Source: JAYTXL01 sp043742955
GTDB lineage: Bacteria > Verrucomicrobiota > Verrucomicrobiia > Limisphaerales > JAYTXL01
Length of the DNA: 26,908 nucleotides
Assembly: GCA_043742955.1 (NCBI GenBank)
Contig: JAYTXL010000338.1
Location: 1 to 26,908, forward strand
Direction: 5' to 3'
Made by a program: the position numbers and the translations under genes. A model generated the notes under the pieces. It ran no database searches. It saw only the letters and a list, made by a program, of their open reading frames with translations, and had not been told where the DNA came from. Of the stretch, positions 14,962 to 23,538 are shown piece by piece (the stretch's first letter is position 1; every line of letters begins with the position of its first letter).

Positions 14962-17136
14962 CTACCGCCGGCGCTGCCGGACCGATCGAAAGATCCGCAG
15001 GATCCCATGGTCCAAACGACCGCCCAGATGTTCCCGCACCCCCGCGAGATTGCCCCACCCAAACCGGGTGAAAGCATTGGCGATCTCAACCTGCTCCCCC
15101 GCCGAAAGCAACGGGTCTAAATCAATCGTCTCGCCCGCTTCCGCCGCCGTCGCCAGATGCGAGCAAATCGTGCCGGTGGTCAGGCCGCGCTGCCGGGCAA
15201 TCTCCGCCAAACTCTTGCCTTCACGGAAACGCTTCAGCGACTCGCGCGTCGTGTCATTCAGGCGGGAGCGGGACGGGAGCGACGACGGGGAAACAAAGGA
15301 ATCGTCGGCGAATATCTGCCGGGCATTCGTGGCCAGATGGCCGGCGATCTCGTCGAGGAAAGCCGCCCCAAACTCGCGAAGCTTCTTTTCCCCCACGCCA
15401 CTGATGCGCGCGAACTCCGCCTCGCCCGCCGGATAGTTCCGGGCCATCTGCCGGAGCGAGACGTCCGAAAAAACGATGTAGGGCGGCACGCCCCGTTCGT
15501 CCGCGAGCCGCTTGCGCCGGGCGCGCAGCCGCTCGAACAGCGTTTCATCGCAGGCAATTTCACCGGCGTGAGCAAGCTCCTTGATCGGCGCGGTGATGGG
15601 TCGGGTCAACTGAATGGCCCGGCGCTGCTTCAGAAAATCACGGCCTTCAGCGGTGAGCTGGAGGACGGGAAACTTGTCTGCCGTTTGCCCCAGAAAGCCC
15701 AGGCGCACGAGTTCGCGCCCAATGGCGGCCCACTCGGCGCGCCCCAGATCCCGGCCAATGCCGTACGTGGAGAGTTGCGTGTGGCCCCACCGCCGGACCT
15801 TCTCCGTATCCGCGCCGGTCAGCACCTCGATGAGATGATTCAATCCCACCCCAAAGCCGCTTTGCTCGCGCACCCGAAAAACACAGGAAAGAAATTTCTG
15901 CGCCAGCACGGTGCCATCATACGTGGCGCGCGGCGAAAGACAGTTATCACACCCGCCACAGTTGGTCTCCGGAAACTCCTCGCCGAAATAGTCGAGGAGC
16001 GACGCGCGGCGGCATTCGGAAATCTCCGCGTAATGCACCATCTGTTGCAGCTGCTCGCGGGCGATCTGCTGCTCGCGTGGATCGGTCTTTTCGTCAATGA
16101 ACCCGGTTTGTTTCACCACATCGCCGGCGCTGAAGAGCAGCAGGCATTCGCCCGGCAAGCCGTCGCGGCCCGCTCGTCCCGTTTCCTGGTAATAGCCTTC
16201 CACGTTTTTCGGCAGGTCGTGGTGGATGACGAAGCGCACGTTGGGCTTATTGATCCCCATGCCGAACGCGATGGTCGCGCACACAACCCGTATTTCGTCG
16301 CGGAGGAAAAGCTCCTGGTTCGTCGAACGTTCCGACGGCGTGAGACCCGCGTGATAAGCGCGGGCCGGCACCCCGTCTTCATTCAGCTTGAGCGCCACGC
16401 TCTCGCAGGTCTTGCGCGACTGGCAATACACAATGCCACTCTCCTTCGGCCGCGCGCGAACGTAGTCAAGCACCTGATCGTAGGCCCCGCTCTTGGCGTG
16501 AACCCGATAAGTGAGGTTGGGACGGTTAAAGCTGGCGACACAAATCCGCGGGTCGCGCAGCTGCAATTGCTTCACGATGTCGCCCCGCACGCGCTCCGTG
16601 GCGGTGGCGGTGAGCGCCATGAACGGGACTTGGGGAAACCGCTCGCGCAGAGCGGCGATCTGCCGGTACTCCGGTCGAAAATCGTGACCCCATTCGCTGA
16701 TGCAATGAGCCTCGTCAATCGCGAACAGATTCACACTCCACCGCTGCAGGTCCTCCAGAAAGCCCGACAACATCAGCCGTTCCGGGGCGACATAGAGCAG
16801 GCGATACTCGCCCTGGTGCAACCCGCGCAGGCGGGGACGCGACGCGCCGGCGGCGAGCGAAGAGTTCAGAAACGTGGCCGGCACGCCGCTGGCCTGAAGC
16901 GAATCCACCTGGTCTTTCATCAACGCGATCAGGGGCGAAATCACCACGGTCAGCCCGGGTCGCACCAGGGCGGGCAATTGGAAGCACAGCGATTTGCCCC
17001 CGCCGGTCGGCAATAGCGCAAACACATCCCGGCCCGCCAACGCATCGCGAATGATTTCCTCCTGCAACGGGCGGAAGGAGCTGAAGCCAAAGTATTGCTT
17101 TAGGGCAGGCAGAAGGGGCATGTGGTTGGCGTTCAT
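14962..17136 (-). CDS. recQ: ATP-dependent DNA helicase RecQ
   Basis: A 724-residue RecQ 3'-5' DNA helicase for recombination and fork repair. Walker A is TGGGKS at 44-49 and the DEAH box is at 141-144 within IDEAHCISEWGHDFRPEY. Motif VI is QETGRAGRDG at 317-326. The RecQ zinc site has C375, C393, C396 and C399. A winged-helix RQC region follows, and an HRDC domain lies at about 528-602. The last about 100 residues (625-724), with KSLAEIARQRGLTTGTICSHL, are a helix-turn-helix domain seen at the end of some RecQ proteins. That makes it longer than E. coli RecQ (about 610). ATG 17136 has a weak GGA upstream. It heads the recQ-ruvC-ruvA-acyltransferase strand run. Confidence 0.96.
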   Translation of the reverse strand: MNANHMPLLPALKQYFGFSSFRPLQEEIIRDALAGRDVFALLPTGGGKSLCFQLPALVRPGLTVVISPLIALMKDQVDSLQASGVPATFLNSSLAAGASRPRLRGLHQGEYRLLYVAPERLMLSGFLEDLQRWSVNLFAIDEAHCISEWGHDFRPEYRQIAALRERFPQVPFMALTATATERVRGDIVKQLQLRDPRICVASFNRPNLTYRVHAKSGAYDQVLDYVRARPKESGIVYCQSRKTCESVALKLNEDGVPARAYHAGLTPSERSTNQELFLRDEIRVVCATIAFGMGINKPNVRFVIHHDLPKNVEGYYQETGRAGRDGLPGECLLLFSAGDVVKQTGFIDEKTDPREQQIAREQLQQMVHYAEISECRRASLLDYFGEEFPETNCGGCDNCLSPRATYDGTVLAQKFLSCVFRVREQSGFGVGLNHLIEVLTGADTEKVRRWGHTQLSTYGIGRDLGRAEWAAIGRELVRLGFLGQTADKFPVLQLTAEGRDFLKQRRAIQLTRPITAPIKELAHAGEIACDETLFERLRARRKRLADERGVPPYIVFSDVSLRQMARNYPAGEAEFARISGVGEKKLREFGAAFLDEIAGHLATNARQIFADDSFVSPSSLPSRSRLNDTTRESLKRFREGKSLAEIARQRGLTTGTICSHLATAAEAGETIDLDPLLSAGEQVEIANAFTRFGWGNLAGVREHLGGRLDHGILRIFRSVRQRRR

Positions 17137-17294
17137 TTTTGTCCGAAACGAGACGAGCGTTAACGCATCCGCGGGCGGTGTCGAGCGCGAATCAACCCGT
17201 CAGAATTCAACCCGCCCGCAGGACCAGCTTCGCCGGCGCGTCGTTCTTGGATGGGTTGATGAGCCGGCGGAGGGAGCTCGCACCGGATTGCTTG

Positions 17295-18290
17295 CTAACG
17301 GGTCCGGTTCGTCAGGGAGACGTCCGGGCCGGACGGCAAAATCGGCACCCCAAAGCCGGGCGGCAGCGGGGGGAGTTTGGTCACGAGCGTGCGCCACGTT
17401 TCCCGCTCGCTGGGCGTCATCGCCTGCCAGCGCTCGGCGTTTTTTAGGAATTGAATTTGCTGTTCCGGGGTCATGTTGGCGAACTTCCGAAAAGAGTCGA
17501 TGCACACCTGGCGTTGAACCGACGGCAGTTTTTCAAATTCCTGCAAGGTCTGCTCCATCTGGTGACGCTCTGCTTCCGAGAGGGTGCCCAAGGTTTTGGT
17601 CTTTTCCTTTTCGCTGAGTTCAAAGAATTGATGAAAATTGTCCACCATCCGCTGGCGTTGCGGTTGGGGCAGGGCGTGCCACTTGGCGAGGTCTTGTTCA
17701 AACTTGTTCCGCCAGGCCAGCGGCATGCTCTCCGGCAAACCCTTCTTCGACGCGGCGGGGCCGGCCTCCACATGGATGACATAGCCGACGATCATCTCGT
17801 GCTCCAACACCTCTTTCTGCAGGTCGGCCGGCAGCTTGTCCCAAAGCACCAGGCGTTCCTCCACCAGTTTCCGGTCGCGCTCGGGAATTTTGGCCAGACG
17901 CTCGACCCGGTTGGTGACCGCCACGTCCATCAACGGCCGGAGATACCACCGGAGGTCGGTCACCCGCAGGCGGAGCTCACGCTCCTCCGGAGTCAGGGCG
18001 TCATACTCCTTCAACCGGTCCATCAGAAATTTTCGCATATGCTCCGGCTTCTCGGCGAGTTCCTGCACCCGTTCGGCGGGACCTAAGGCGAGCAACTGGC
18101 GGAAATAATCCATGGGCGCCCCTTTATGGCGGTGGGACAAACCCGAGGAGGGCGTCCGCAGAACCGGCGGCCCTTTCGGCGTGTCGCCAGTGGCGGGTGG
18201 CGTCTGGGAAAAAGCGCGCCCTCCCAGCTCGGCAAATAGAACCAGACCGACTAAGAATCGCCGGGCGGACATGGGCGCTGAAAGCTTCAT
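17295..18290 (-). CDS. exported DUF3106-like protein in ECF sigma operon
   Basis: A 331-residue exported protein. MKLSAPMSARRFLVGLVLFAELGGRAFSQ is a signal peptide. The mature part is hydrophilic and helical, with repeated units of the form LP-x-QR...F..F..L(S/T)..E, for example ALPQPQRQRMVDNFHQFFEL (206-225) and KLPSVQRQVCIDSFRKFANM (254-273), ending with MTPSERETWR. This is the pattern of DUF3106, an unannotated family often found with ECF sigma genes. ATG 18290 overlaps the preceding gene's stop (ATGA) and gives the signal peptide. The open frame runs further upstream but only through out-of-frame overlap. It is the third gene of sigma, anti-sigma, effector, and may be an envelope-stress sensor or target. 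Role unknown. Confidence 0.82.
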   Translation of the reverse strand: MKLSAPMSARRFLVGLVLFAELGGRAFSQTPPATGDTPKGPPVLRTPSSGLSHRHKGAPMDYFRQLLALGPAERVQELAEKPEHMRKFLMDRLKEYDALTPEERELRLRVTDLRWYLRPLMDVAVTNRVERLAKIPERDRKLVEERLVLWDKLPADLQKEVLEHEMIVGYVIHVEAGPAASKKGLPESMPLAWRNKFEQDLAKWHALPQPQRQRMVDNFHQFFELSEKEKTKTLGTLSEAERHQMEQTLQEFEKLPSVQRQVCIDSFRKFANMTPEQQIQFLKNAERWQAMTPSERETWRTLVTKLPPLPPGFGVPILPSGPDVSLTNRTR

Positions 18291-18790
18291 TTGAGCGCGG
18301 CCAACAGTTCCAAATCGGCGGTCTGGGGCGACTGGCTCAAACGACTGATGGCATCGAAGTTTTTTAACATTTCCATGGTCGGCACCCGGGCCACGCCGCG
18401 CAAAGCGGCAATATTTTTTGCAAACTCGGCGCGGTGGGAAACCTGGTGCTGCCAATAGCCCAACAACCCGGTGCAGAGCACCAACCCGGCCAGCGCCATG
18501 CGCGGTGCCAATTGCAGCCAACCGATTCGACGCCACCAACCACGGGCCACTGGCCGGGTGGATGTGCCTGCCTCAGCATCCAGCGCGAGAAGGACTTGCG
18601 CTGTAAAATTGGAGCTGATCGGGACCGAGGGCAACTGTTCAAGGAGCCGGTTCAGCCCCACTTCTTCCTCCCAAGCTGACTTCAGCTCCGGGCGGGCCGC
18701 CAAGTAAACTTGCAAACGGGACTCCTCCTCCACGGTCAGCCCCCGCCGTGACACCGTTTCCAAGAACTCGCTGTAAACCGGGTCTTTCAT
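18287..18790 (-). CDS. probable membrane anti-sigma factor
   Basis: A 167-residue protein with one membrane span (about 94-113, LAPRMALAGLVLCTGLLGYW) separating an N-terminal cytoplasmic helical domain from a short periplasmic tail. Position right after an ECF sigma gene, this topology, and the acidic, helical N-terminus (VYSEFLETVSRRGLTVEEE) suggest an anti-sigma factor that holds the sigma factor at the inner membrane. The zinc motif HxxxCxxC of many anti-sigma domains is absent; the only cysteine is in the membrane span. The start follows the sigma stop by 44 bases and the stop overlaps the next gene. The assignment is by context and topology, not by a clear family match. Confidence 0.7.
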   Translation of the reverse strand: MKDPVYSEFLETVSRRGLTVEEESRLQVYLAARPELKSAWEEEVGLNRLLEQLPSVPISSNFTAQVLLALDAEAGTSTRPVARGWWRRIGWLQLAPRMALAGLVLCTGLLGYWQHQVSHRAEFAKNIAALRGVARVPTMEMLKNFDAISRLSQSPQTADLELLAALK

Positions 18791-18834
18791 TTTGTTCCTG
18801 CTAGGTTAAAACCGTGTTTCGGGTAAAGTTTCAT

Positions 18835-19446
18835 TCAATCCGTGCTCTCCTGCCATACCCCCGTGCGCAAATAGGGCTTAAGTTTTCGCTTCATCGTTTC
18901 CCGACCGCGATGGATCAGGGACTTGGTGGCGGACAGGGAACAACCGAGCAACCGGGCGATTTCTTCGTAGGGCATTTCCTCCTCGCGATGAAGCAGGATG
19001 GCGCTGCGTTGGTTCTCGGGCAGGTCGCTCAATGCCTGCTGAATTTTTTGTTCCAGCTCCCCATGCAGCAACGCGTCCGGCGGTGAAAAATTTCGGGCGT
19101 CCTCAAACTGTCGCAGCGGCTGGTCCTCGTTCTCGGGGTGGGCCAGGTCCAGGGATTCCGCCGGATGCCGCGAGCGCCGCCGGATCTCATTGAGGCAAAG
19201 ATTACGCGCAATGGTGAACAGCCAGGTGGAAAATTTGGCGGATACCTCATAACGATGCGCCGATTTAAAGACCTGCACAAACACGTTCTGGGCGAGATCC
19301 TCCGCCTCCGTGGCATCCGGCAACGTCCGATAAACCAGGTTCATCACCGGCTGACGGTATTTATCCACCAACACCTCGAAGGCAGCCCGATCGCCACGCT
19401 TCACGCGGAGCATCAGGAGCGCATCGGGATCTGGGATCGCGGACAT
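18835..19446 (-). CDS. ECF RNA polymerase sigma factor
   Basis: A 203-residue extracytoplasmic-function sigma factor that directs RNA polymerase to a small regulon. Region 2 covers about 22-92, with AFEVLVDKYRQPVMNLVYR, ATEAEDLAQNVFVQVFK and KFSTWLFTIARNLCLNEIRR. A variable acidic linker (101-133) follows. Region 4 is about 135-185 with LSDLPENQRSAILLHREEEM and the recognition helix near CSLSATKSLIHRGRETMK. I chose ATG 19446, ten bases after an AGG. A TTG three codons upstream is less likely. It is followed by a probable anti-sigma gene and an exported DUF3106-like gene, and preceded by a candidate self-recognised promoter. The signal sensed is unknown. Confidence 0.95.
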   Translation of the reverse strand: MSAIPDPDALLMLRVKRGDRAAFEVLVDKYRQPVMNLVYRTLPDATEAEDLAQNVFVQVFKSAHRYEVSAKFSTWLFTIARNLCLNEIRRRSRHPAESLDLAHPENEDQPLRQFEDARNFSPPDALLHGELEQKIQQALSDLPENQRSAILLHREEEMPYEEIARLLGCSLSATKSLIHRGRETMKRKLKPYLRTGVWQESTD

Positions 19447-19475
19447 TGCAGGCAACCTAAGTTAAAACCGGCGCC

Positions 19476-19504
19476 AAGACAAGGTTGCACTGACAGGTTG
19501 CACT
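19476..19504 (-). promoter_or_regulatory. candidate autoregulatory ECF promoter
   Basis: On the minus strand TGCAACC at 19502-19496 (-35-like, with the AAC core of ECF promoters) and GTCTT at 19480-19476 (-10-like, GTC core) are separated by 15 bases, about 30 bases before the sigma ATG. The region is a tandem direct repeat: AGTGCAACCTGTC (19504-19492) then AGTGCAACCTTGTC (19491-19478). The repeat supplies two AACC boxes in phase 13 bases apart. The assignment is by similarity to general ECF promoter architecture and by position. Confidence 0.45.
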
Positions 19505-19581
19505 GCGCAGGCCCACCGGCTGGAATCTGTCGCGGCTGGAATCTTGCGTTCCGCTGGATTACCCGACAAAGTTCCGCACAC

Positions 19582-22377
19582 ATGCCGACCTTACTGGAGA
19601 AAATCGAAGCGAACGCAGCCAAACGGCTGGTGTTGCCACCGAACCGGCTACCAGCGCAGGAATTGGGGCGGTACAAGACTTTCCTTAAGGTCGAGACCCA
19701 TCGCCTGAAAATCTTGCACCGGGGCGGGACGGGGGGGCGGGAGCTTTGCCAGGCCCGCGCGGCGGTGTTGGACGTGTTGCTCCGCCATATTCTCGACGCC
19801 GTCAAACAGTATACGGTGTTGCCCCCCAAAACATCCCCCTTGCAACTGGCGCTGGTCGCGATCGGTGGCTATGGCCGGGGCGAATTGAACCCCCACAGCG
19901 ACATCGACATCATGTTGCTGCATGATGCGGACACCCCGCAGCTCAACCGGGGCAAATCCCACCCCTTTCTGGAGGCGCTGGTGCAACCCGGCGGGCTGAT
20001 CTATACGCTCTTCGACATCGGCCTCAAACTGGGGCACTCCGTGCGCACGGTGGACGACTGCGTGCGCGTGGCCAACAGCGACATGCAGTCCAAGACCTCC
20101 CTCATCGAAGCGCGGTTGATCACCGGCGACGCCTCCATTTTTGACCACATGCAAATGCTGGTGCTCGCCAAATGTGTCCGCGAGCATGAAGACGAATATA
20201 TCGCCGCCCGCGTCGCCGACCAGGCCATGCGGCGGGCCAAGTTCGGCAATTCCGCCTGTATGCAGGAGCCCAATATCAAGAACGGTTGCGGCGGCTTGCG
20301 CGACTTCCAGAATCTGATCTGGATGGCGTATTTCAAATACCGCACCCGCACGCTGGCCGAATTGGAGCAGCGCGAAATGATCAGCAAAGCCGAGCGCAAG
20401 CAGTTGGAGGCCGCCTACGACTTTTTGCTCCGCACCCGCAACGAATTACACTACCATGTGAACCGCTCCGGAGACGTGCTCTCCAAAGCAGTCCAGCCTT
20501 CCGTGGCCCACAACCTCGGTTATACCGACCGGTCGCCCAGCCAGCGGCTGGAGAAGTTCATGCGGGATTTTTACATTCATTCCCGGCGCATCGACCTGAT
20601 CACCCGCACCGTCGAACAGCGGTTGGCGCTGCTGCCGCCAACCCGGCGTCTGCCCTCCTTTCGCGACCTCCTGCGCCGAAGCCGTCCGCCCGTGGCGGAA
20701 CAGCTGGTCGATGGTTTCAGGTTCGTGGCGGGCGAAATCTGCGCCGACTCGAAACGGGTGTTCCGCGACCAGCCGCGCCGGTTGATGCGGGTTTTTCTGC
20801 ACACCCAGCAACGCGGGCTCAAACTGCACCCCGATCTGGCCCAGATGATTCGCAACTCCCTGCCGCTCGTGAATGGGGAGTTTCTCCGCGACCCCCATGT
20901 GCACGAAACTTTCCTCGAAATCCTGAACCAGCGCGGCAATGTGGCGCCGGTGTTGCGGGTCATGCATGAAGTTGATTTTCTGGGAAAATACATCCCTGAG
21001 TTCGGGGAATTGACCTGCCTGGTGCAACACGAATTCTATCACCAGTATTCCGCCGATGAACACACCCTGATCTGCCTGCAAAAACTGGATCAAATCTGGG
21101 GCGCGACCACGCTGCCCGCGGCCGCGTACGCGGATTTATTCTTCAAACTGGAGCGCCCTTTCATCCTTTACCTCGCCCTGTTGTTGCATGACGCCGGCAA
21201 AGCGGACCCCACCGGCAAACACGCCCAGATCGGCAGCCGCCTCGCCTTACGCGTGGCCAAACGCCTCCGCCTCGACACCAGCACCACCGAAACCCTGCGC
21301 CTCGTGATCGAGCATCACCTGGTCATGACCCAGATCTCGCAACGCCGGGATTTGGACGACCCCGCCGTCATCCGCAACTTCGCGGCGCTCATCCGCACCC
21401 CCGAAAATCTCGCCCTGCTCACCCTGCACAGCTTCGCCGATTCACTGGGCACCAGCGAGAAGCTGTGGAACGGCTTCAAGGACTCCCTGCTCTGGTCGCT
21501 CTACCGGAAGACGCTCGAGCTGCTCAGCGGCAGCACCGCCCACCGGCACGCGGAGGAGGAACAGCGCGAGCAATTGGCGGACGAGGTGCGGCGGCTCCTG
21601 CCCGGGTCTTTCGATGAGGACGAACTCAAGGCGCATTTCACCCATCTGCCGCCCCGCTACTTTCTGATTCACCCGGCCCGGGAAATCGCGGCGGATCTCG
21701 CCCTGGCCCATCGCTTCATCGCCGTGCAGCTATCGGTGGAGGCGGAGGAGGAGGCGCTCGAACCCGTCGTGGCGTGGAACGATGAGAAGGATCGCGGCTA
21801 TACCTCGGTTAAGATCTGCACGTGGGACCGCGCCGGGTTATTCAGCAAGATCGCGGGCTCGTTGACCGCCGCCGGGCTGAACATTTTGAGCGCCCAGATT
21901 TTCACCCGCACCGACGGAATCATCCTGGATACTTTTTTTGTCACCGATGCCAAAACCGGTCTGCTCGCCAAAAAAGAGGAGCGCGAAAAATTCGAAACCT
22001 GCCTGGGCAAAGCTTTGGTCGGCCAGGTCGATTTCGCGCCGCTCATTGCCCGGCAGAAAAACAACACACCCTTCTACCAATCGGTGGAGGGCGAACGCAT
22101 CCCGACCGTGGTTCGCTTCGACAACGACATCTCCGACACGCGCACCGTGCTGGACGTCGAGACGGAGGACCGGGTGGGCTTGTTGTGTACCATCTCCCAA
22201 GCGTTGAGCGAGGTGGGGCTGGACATCGCGGTGGCCAAAATCAGCACGGAAAAGGGCGCCGCCATCGACAGCTTTTATCTCACTGAATTGGACGGCAGCA
22301 AGGTCCGTTCGTTCGAACGTCAAAAAGCGGTGGAACGTAAGCTGCGCGCCGCGTTTGCGCGACTGGACCTCGCTTGA
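19582..22377 (+). CDS. glnD: [protein-PII] uridylyltransferase GlnD
   Basis: GlnD senses glutamine and adds or removes UMP from PII proteins, controlling nitrogen assimilation in the cytoplasm. The 931 residues follow the family order. The nucleotidyltransferase motif GGYGRGELNPHSDIDIML is at 95-112 with D107 and D109. The GlnD linker follows. The HD phosphohydrolase domain has LLLHDAGKADP (H536, D537) and VIEHHLVM. Two C-terminal ACT domains start near 741 (TSVKICTWDRAGLFSKIAG) and 855 (TVLDVETEDRVGLLCTIS), the glutamine-binding part. ATG 19582 gives a plausible N-terminus, MPTLLEKIEANAAKRL, without a Shine-Dalgarno sequence. It is transcribed away from the sigma operon and ends six bases from the convergent acpS. 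No glnB or glnA is in the window. Confidence 0.96.
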   Translation: MPTLLEKIEANAAKRLVLPPNRLPAQELGRYKTFLKVETHRLKILHRGGTGGRELCQARAAVLDVLLRHILDAVKQYTVLPPKTSPLQLALVAIGGYGRGELNPHSDIDIMLLHDADTPQLNRGKSHPFLEALVQPGGLIYTLFDIGLKLGHSVRTVDDCVRVANSDMQSKTSLIEARLITGDASIFDHMQMLVLAKCVREHEDEYIAARVADQAMRRAKFGNSACMQEPNIKNGCGGLRDFQNLIWMAYFKYRTRTLAELEQREMISKAERKQLEAAYDFLLRTRNELHYHVNRSGDVLSKAVQPSVAHNLGYTDRSPSQRLEKFMRDFYIHSRRIDLITRTVEQRLALLPPTRRLPSFRDLLRRSRPPVAEQLVDGFRFVAGEICADSKRVFRDQPRRLMRVFLHTQQRGLKLHPDLAQMIRNSLPLVNGEFLRDPHVHETFLEILNQRGNVAPVLRVMHEVDFLGKYIPEFGELTCLVQHEFYHQYSADEHTLICLQKLDQIWGATTLPAAAYADLFFKLERPFILYLALLLHDAGKADPTGKHAQIGSRLALRVAKRLRLDTSTTETLRLVIEHHLVMTQISQRRDLDDPAVIRNFAALIRTPENLALLTLHSFADSLGTSEKLWNGFKDSLLWSLYRKTLELLSGSTAHRHAEEEQREQLADEVRRLLPGSFDEDELKAHFTHLPPRYFLIHPAREIAADLALAHRFIAVQLSVEAEEEALEPVVAWNDEKDRGYTSVKICTWDRAGLFSKIAGSLTAAGLNILSAQIFTRTDGIILDTFFVTDAKTGLLAKKEEREKFETCLGKALVGQVDFAPLIARQKNNTPFYQSVEGERIPTVVRFDNDISDTRTVLDVETEDRVGLLCTISQALSEVGLDIAVAKISTEKGAAIDSFYLTELDGSKVRSFERQKAVERKLRAAFARLDLA

Positions 22378-22383
22378 CGTGGA

Positions 22384-22767
22384 CTAAGCCCCGCCCTCAA
22401 GGACGACCATGGCGGTCGCCAGGTGCTGGGTATGGCTGAGGGTCAAATGCAGTTTGCGGCCGCCCCGCTGCTGGAAAAGATTTTTTCCGTCACCATGGAG
22501 AAGGACGAACGGTTCGCCGGATTCCCGGCGGCCGATTTCCATGTCCTGCCAGCCAAGTTCGTGGCCCATGCCCGTGCCAAACGCCTTGGAAATGGCTTCC
22601 TTCGCGGCGAACCGCGCCGCCAGATGCGGTGCCGGATCCTGGTGCGCGAGACAATACGCAATCTCGCCCGGCCGCAGAATGCGTTGGAGAAATCGCTCCC
22701 CAAACTTTTCGTGCGACGCGCGGATCCGGGCGATTTCAACGAGGTCGATGCCAATGCCAAGAATCAT
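22384..22767 (-). CDS. acpS: holo-[acyl-carrier-protein] synthase AcpS
   Basis: AcpS transfers 4'-phosphopantetheine from CoA to a serine of acyl carrier protein, activating fatty acid synthesis. The 127 residues are full length. GIGIDLVEIARI carries D8, and FAAKEAISKAFG carries E57, the magnesium ligands of the family (E. coli D9 and E58). The C-terminal LHLTLSHTQHLATAMVVLE is the conserved final strand pair. ATG 22767 has no clear Shine-Dalgarno sequence. It is the last gene of the lipoprotein-pdxJ-acpS strand run, 25 bases after pdxJ. pdxJ-acpS adjacency is a common arrangement in many bacteria, which supports both calls. Confidence 0.96.
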   Translation of the reverse strand: MILGIGIDLVEIARIRASHEKFGERFLQRILRPGEIAYCLAHQDPAPHLAARFAAKEAISKAFGTGMGHELGWQDMEIGRRESGEPFVLLHGDGKNLFQQRGGRKLHLTLSHTQHLATAMVVLEGGA

Positions 22768-22792
22768 GTGGGACTCGTCCGGTGAAGGCCGT

Positions 22793-23533
22793 TCAGCCGG
22801 GATGGTGATCCATTAATTGCAATATCTCGGCCACCGCCTGGGCCAGGCCCACCGTGACGGCCCGGCTGATGATGCTGTGCCCGATGTTCAATTCCACCAA
22901 GTGCGGCACCAAATGCAAAACCGGTAGATTTTGAGAATTCAAGCCATGTCCGGCATTCACTTTCAAACCGAGATCATGGGCCTGCCCGGCGGCGCATACC
23001 AAGCGCTGGAGCTCCCGGTTACGCGCGCGTTTGTTGGAAAAATGTTCCGCATAGGCGCCGGTGTGCAACTCGATGAACTGGCAGCCCACCCGGGCCGCAG
23101 CCGCGACCTGCGCCGGGTCGGGGGCGATGAACAAACTCATCTCAATGCCGGCTTCATTCATTCGCCGGCGGGTTTTGACCAGCGCGGGAACATTGCCCGC
23201 CGCGTCCAGGCCGCCTTCGGTGGTGACTTCCCGGCGGCGTTCCGGCACGAGACAGACGATCTCCGGTTTTAATTTCAAAGCCAGGGCCACCATCTCCGGC
23301 GTGTTCGCCATTTCCAGGTTAAGACGGGTCCGAATTGTTTCCCGCAATTTCCAAACGTCACGATCCTGGATATGCCGCCGGTCTTCCCGCAAGTGTGCGG
23401 TGATGCCGTGCGCGCCGGCGACTTCACAAATCAGCGCCGCCGACACCGGATCCGGCTCGCCGCGTTCCTGGCCGCGATAACGCGCCTCGCGGAGGGTCGC
23501 CACATGGTCGATGTTGACGCCAAGTTTGAGCAC
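22793..23533 (-). CDS. pdxJ: pyridoxine 5'-phosphate synthase PdxJ
   Basis: PdxJ condenses 1-deoxy-D-xylulose 5-phosphate with 3-amino-2-oxopropyl phosphate to make pyridoxine 5'-phosphate in the DXP-dependent vitamin B6 pathway. The 246-residue TIM-barrel protein shows LGVNIDHVATLREARYRG at the N-terminus, HLREDRRHI with H47 and R49, LNLEMA with E74, HTGAYAEHF, and NAGHGLN with H196. These match by spacing the E. coli active-site H45, E72 and H193. It starts with GTG at 23533, five bases after the upstream lipoprotein gene stop, and is followed by acpS. Confidence 0.97.
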   Translation of the reverse strand: MLKLGVNIDHVATLREARYRGQERGEPDPVSAALICEVAGAHGITAHLREDRRHIQDRDVWKLRETIRTRLNLEMANTPEMVALALKLKPEIVCLVPERRREVTTEGGLDAAGNVPALVKTRRRMNEAGIEMSLFIAPDPAQVAAAARVGCQFIELHTGAYAEHFSNKRARNRELQRLVCAAGQAHDLGLKVNAGHGLNSQNLPVLHLVPHLVELNIGHSIISRAVTVGLAQAVAEILQLMDHHPG

Positions 23534-23538
23534 GGGCT

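Noticed and set aside
15157..17016. Long 619-codon plus-strand ORF
   Set aside because: It lies entirely antisense to recQ, whose motifs are unmistakable; high G+C third positions leave the opposite frame open.
17145..17294. Possible short gene or terminator between recQ and the DUF3106-like gene
   Set aside because: Open frames here only extend from antisense shadows and no stem with a T-run was found.
18291..18539. Upstream extension of the DUF3106-like gene by 83 codons
   Set aside because: It overlaps the anti-sigma gene in another frame, while ATG 18290 gives a signal peptide and an ATGA overlap.
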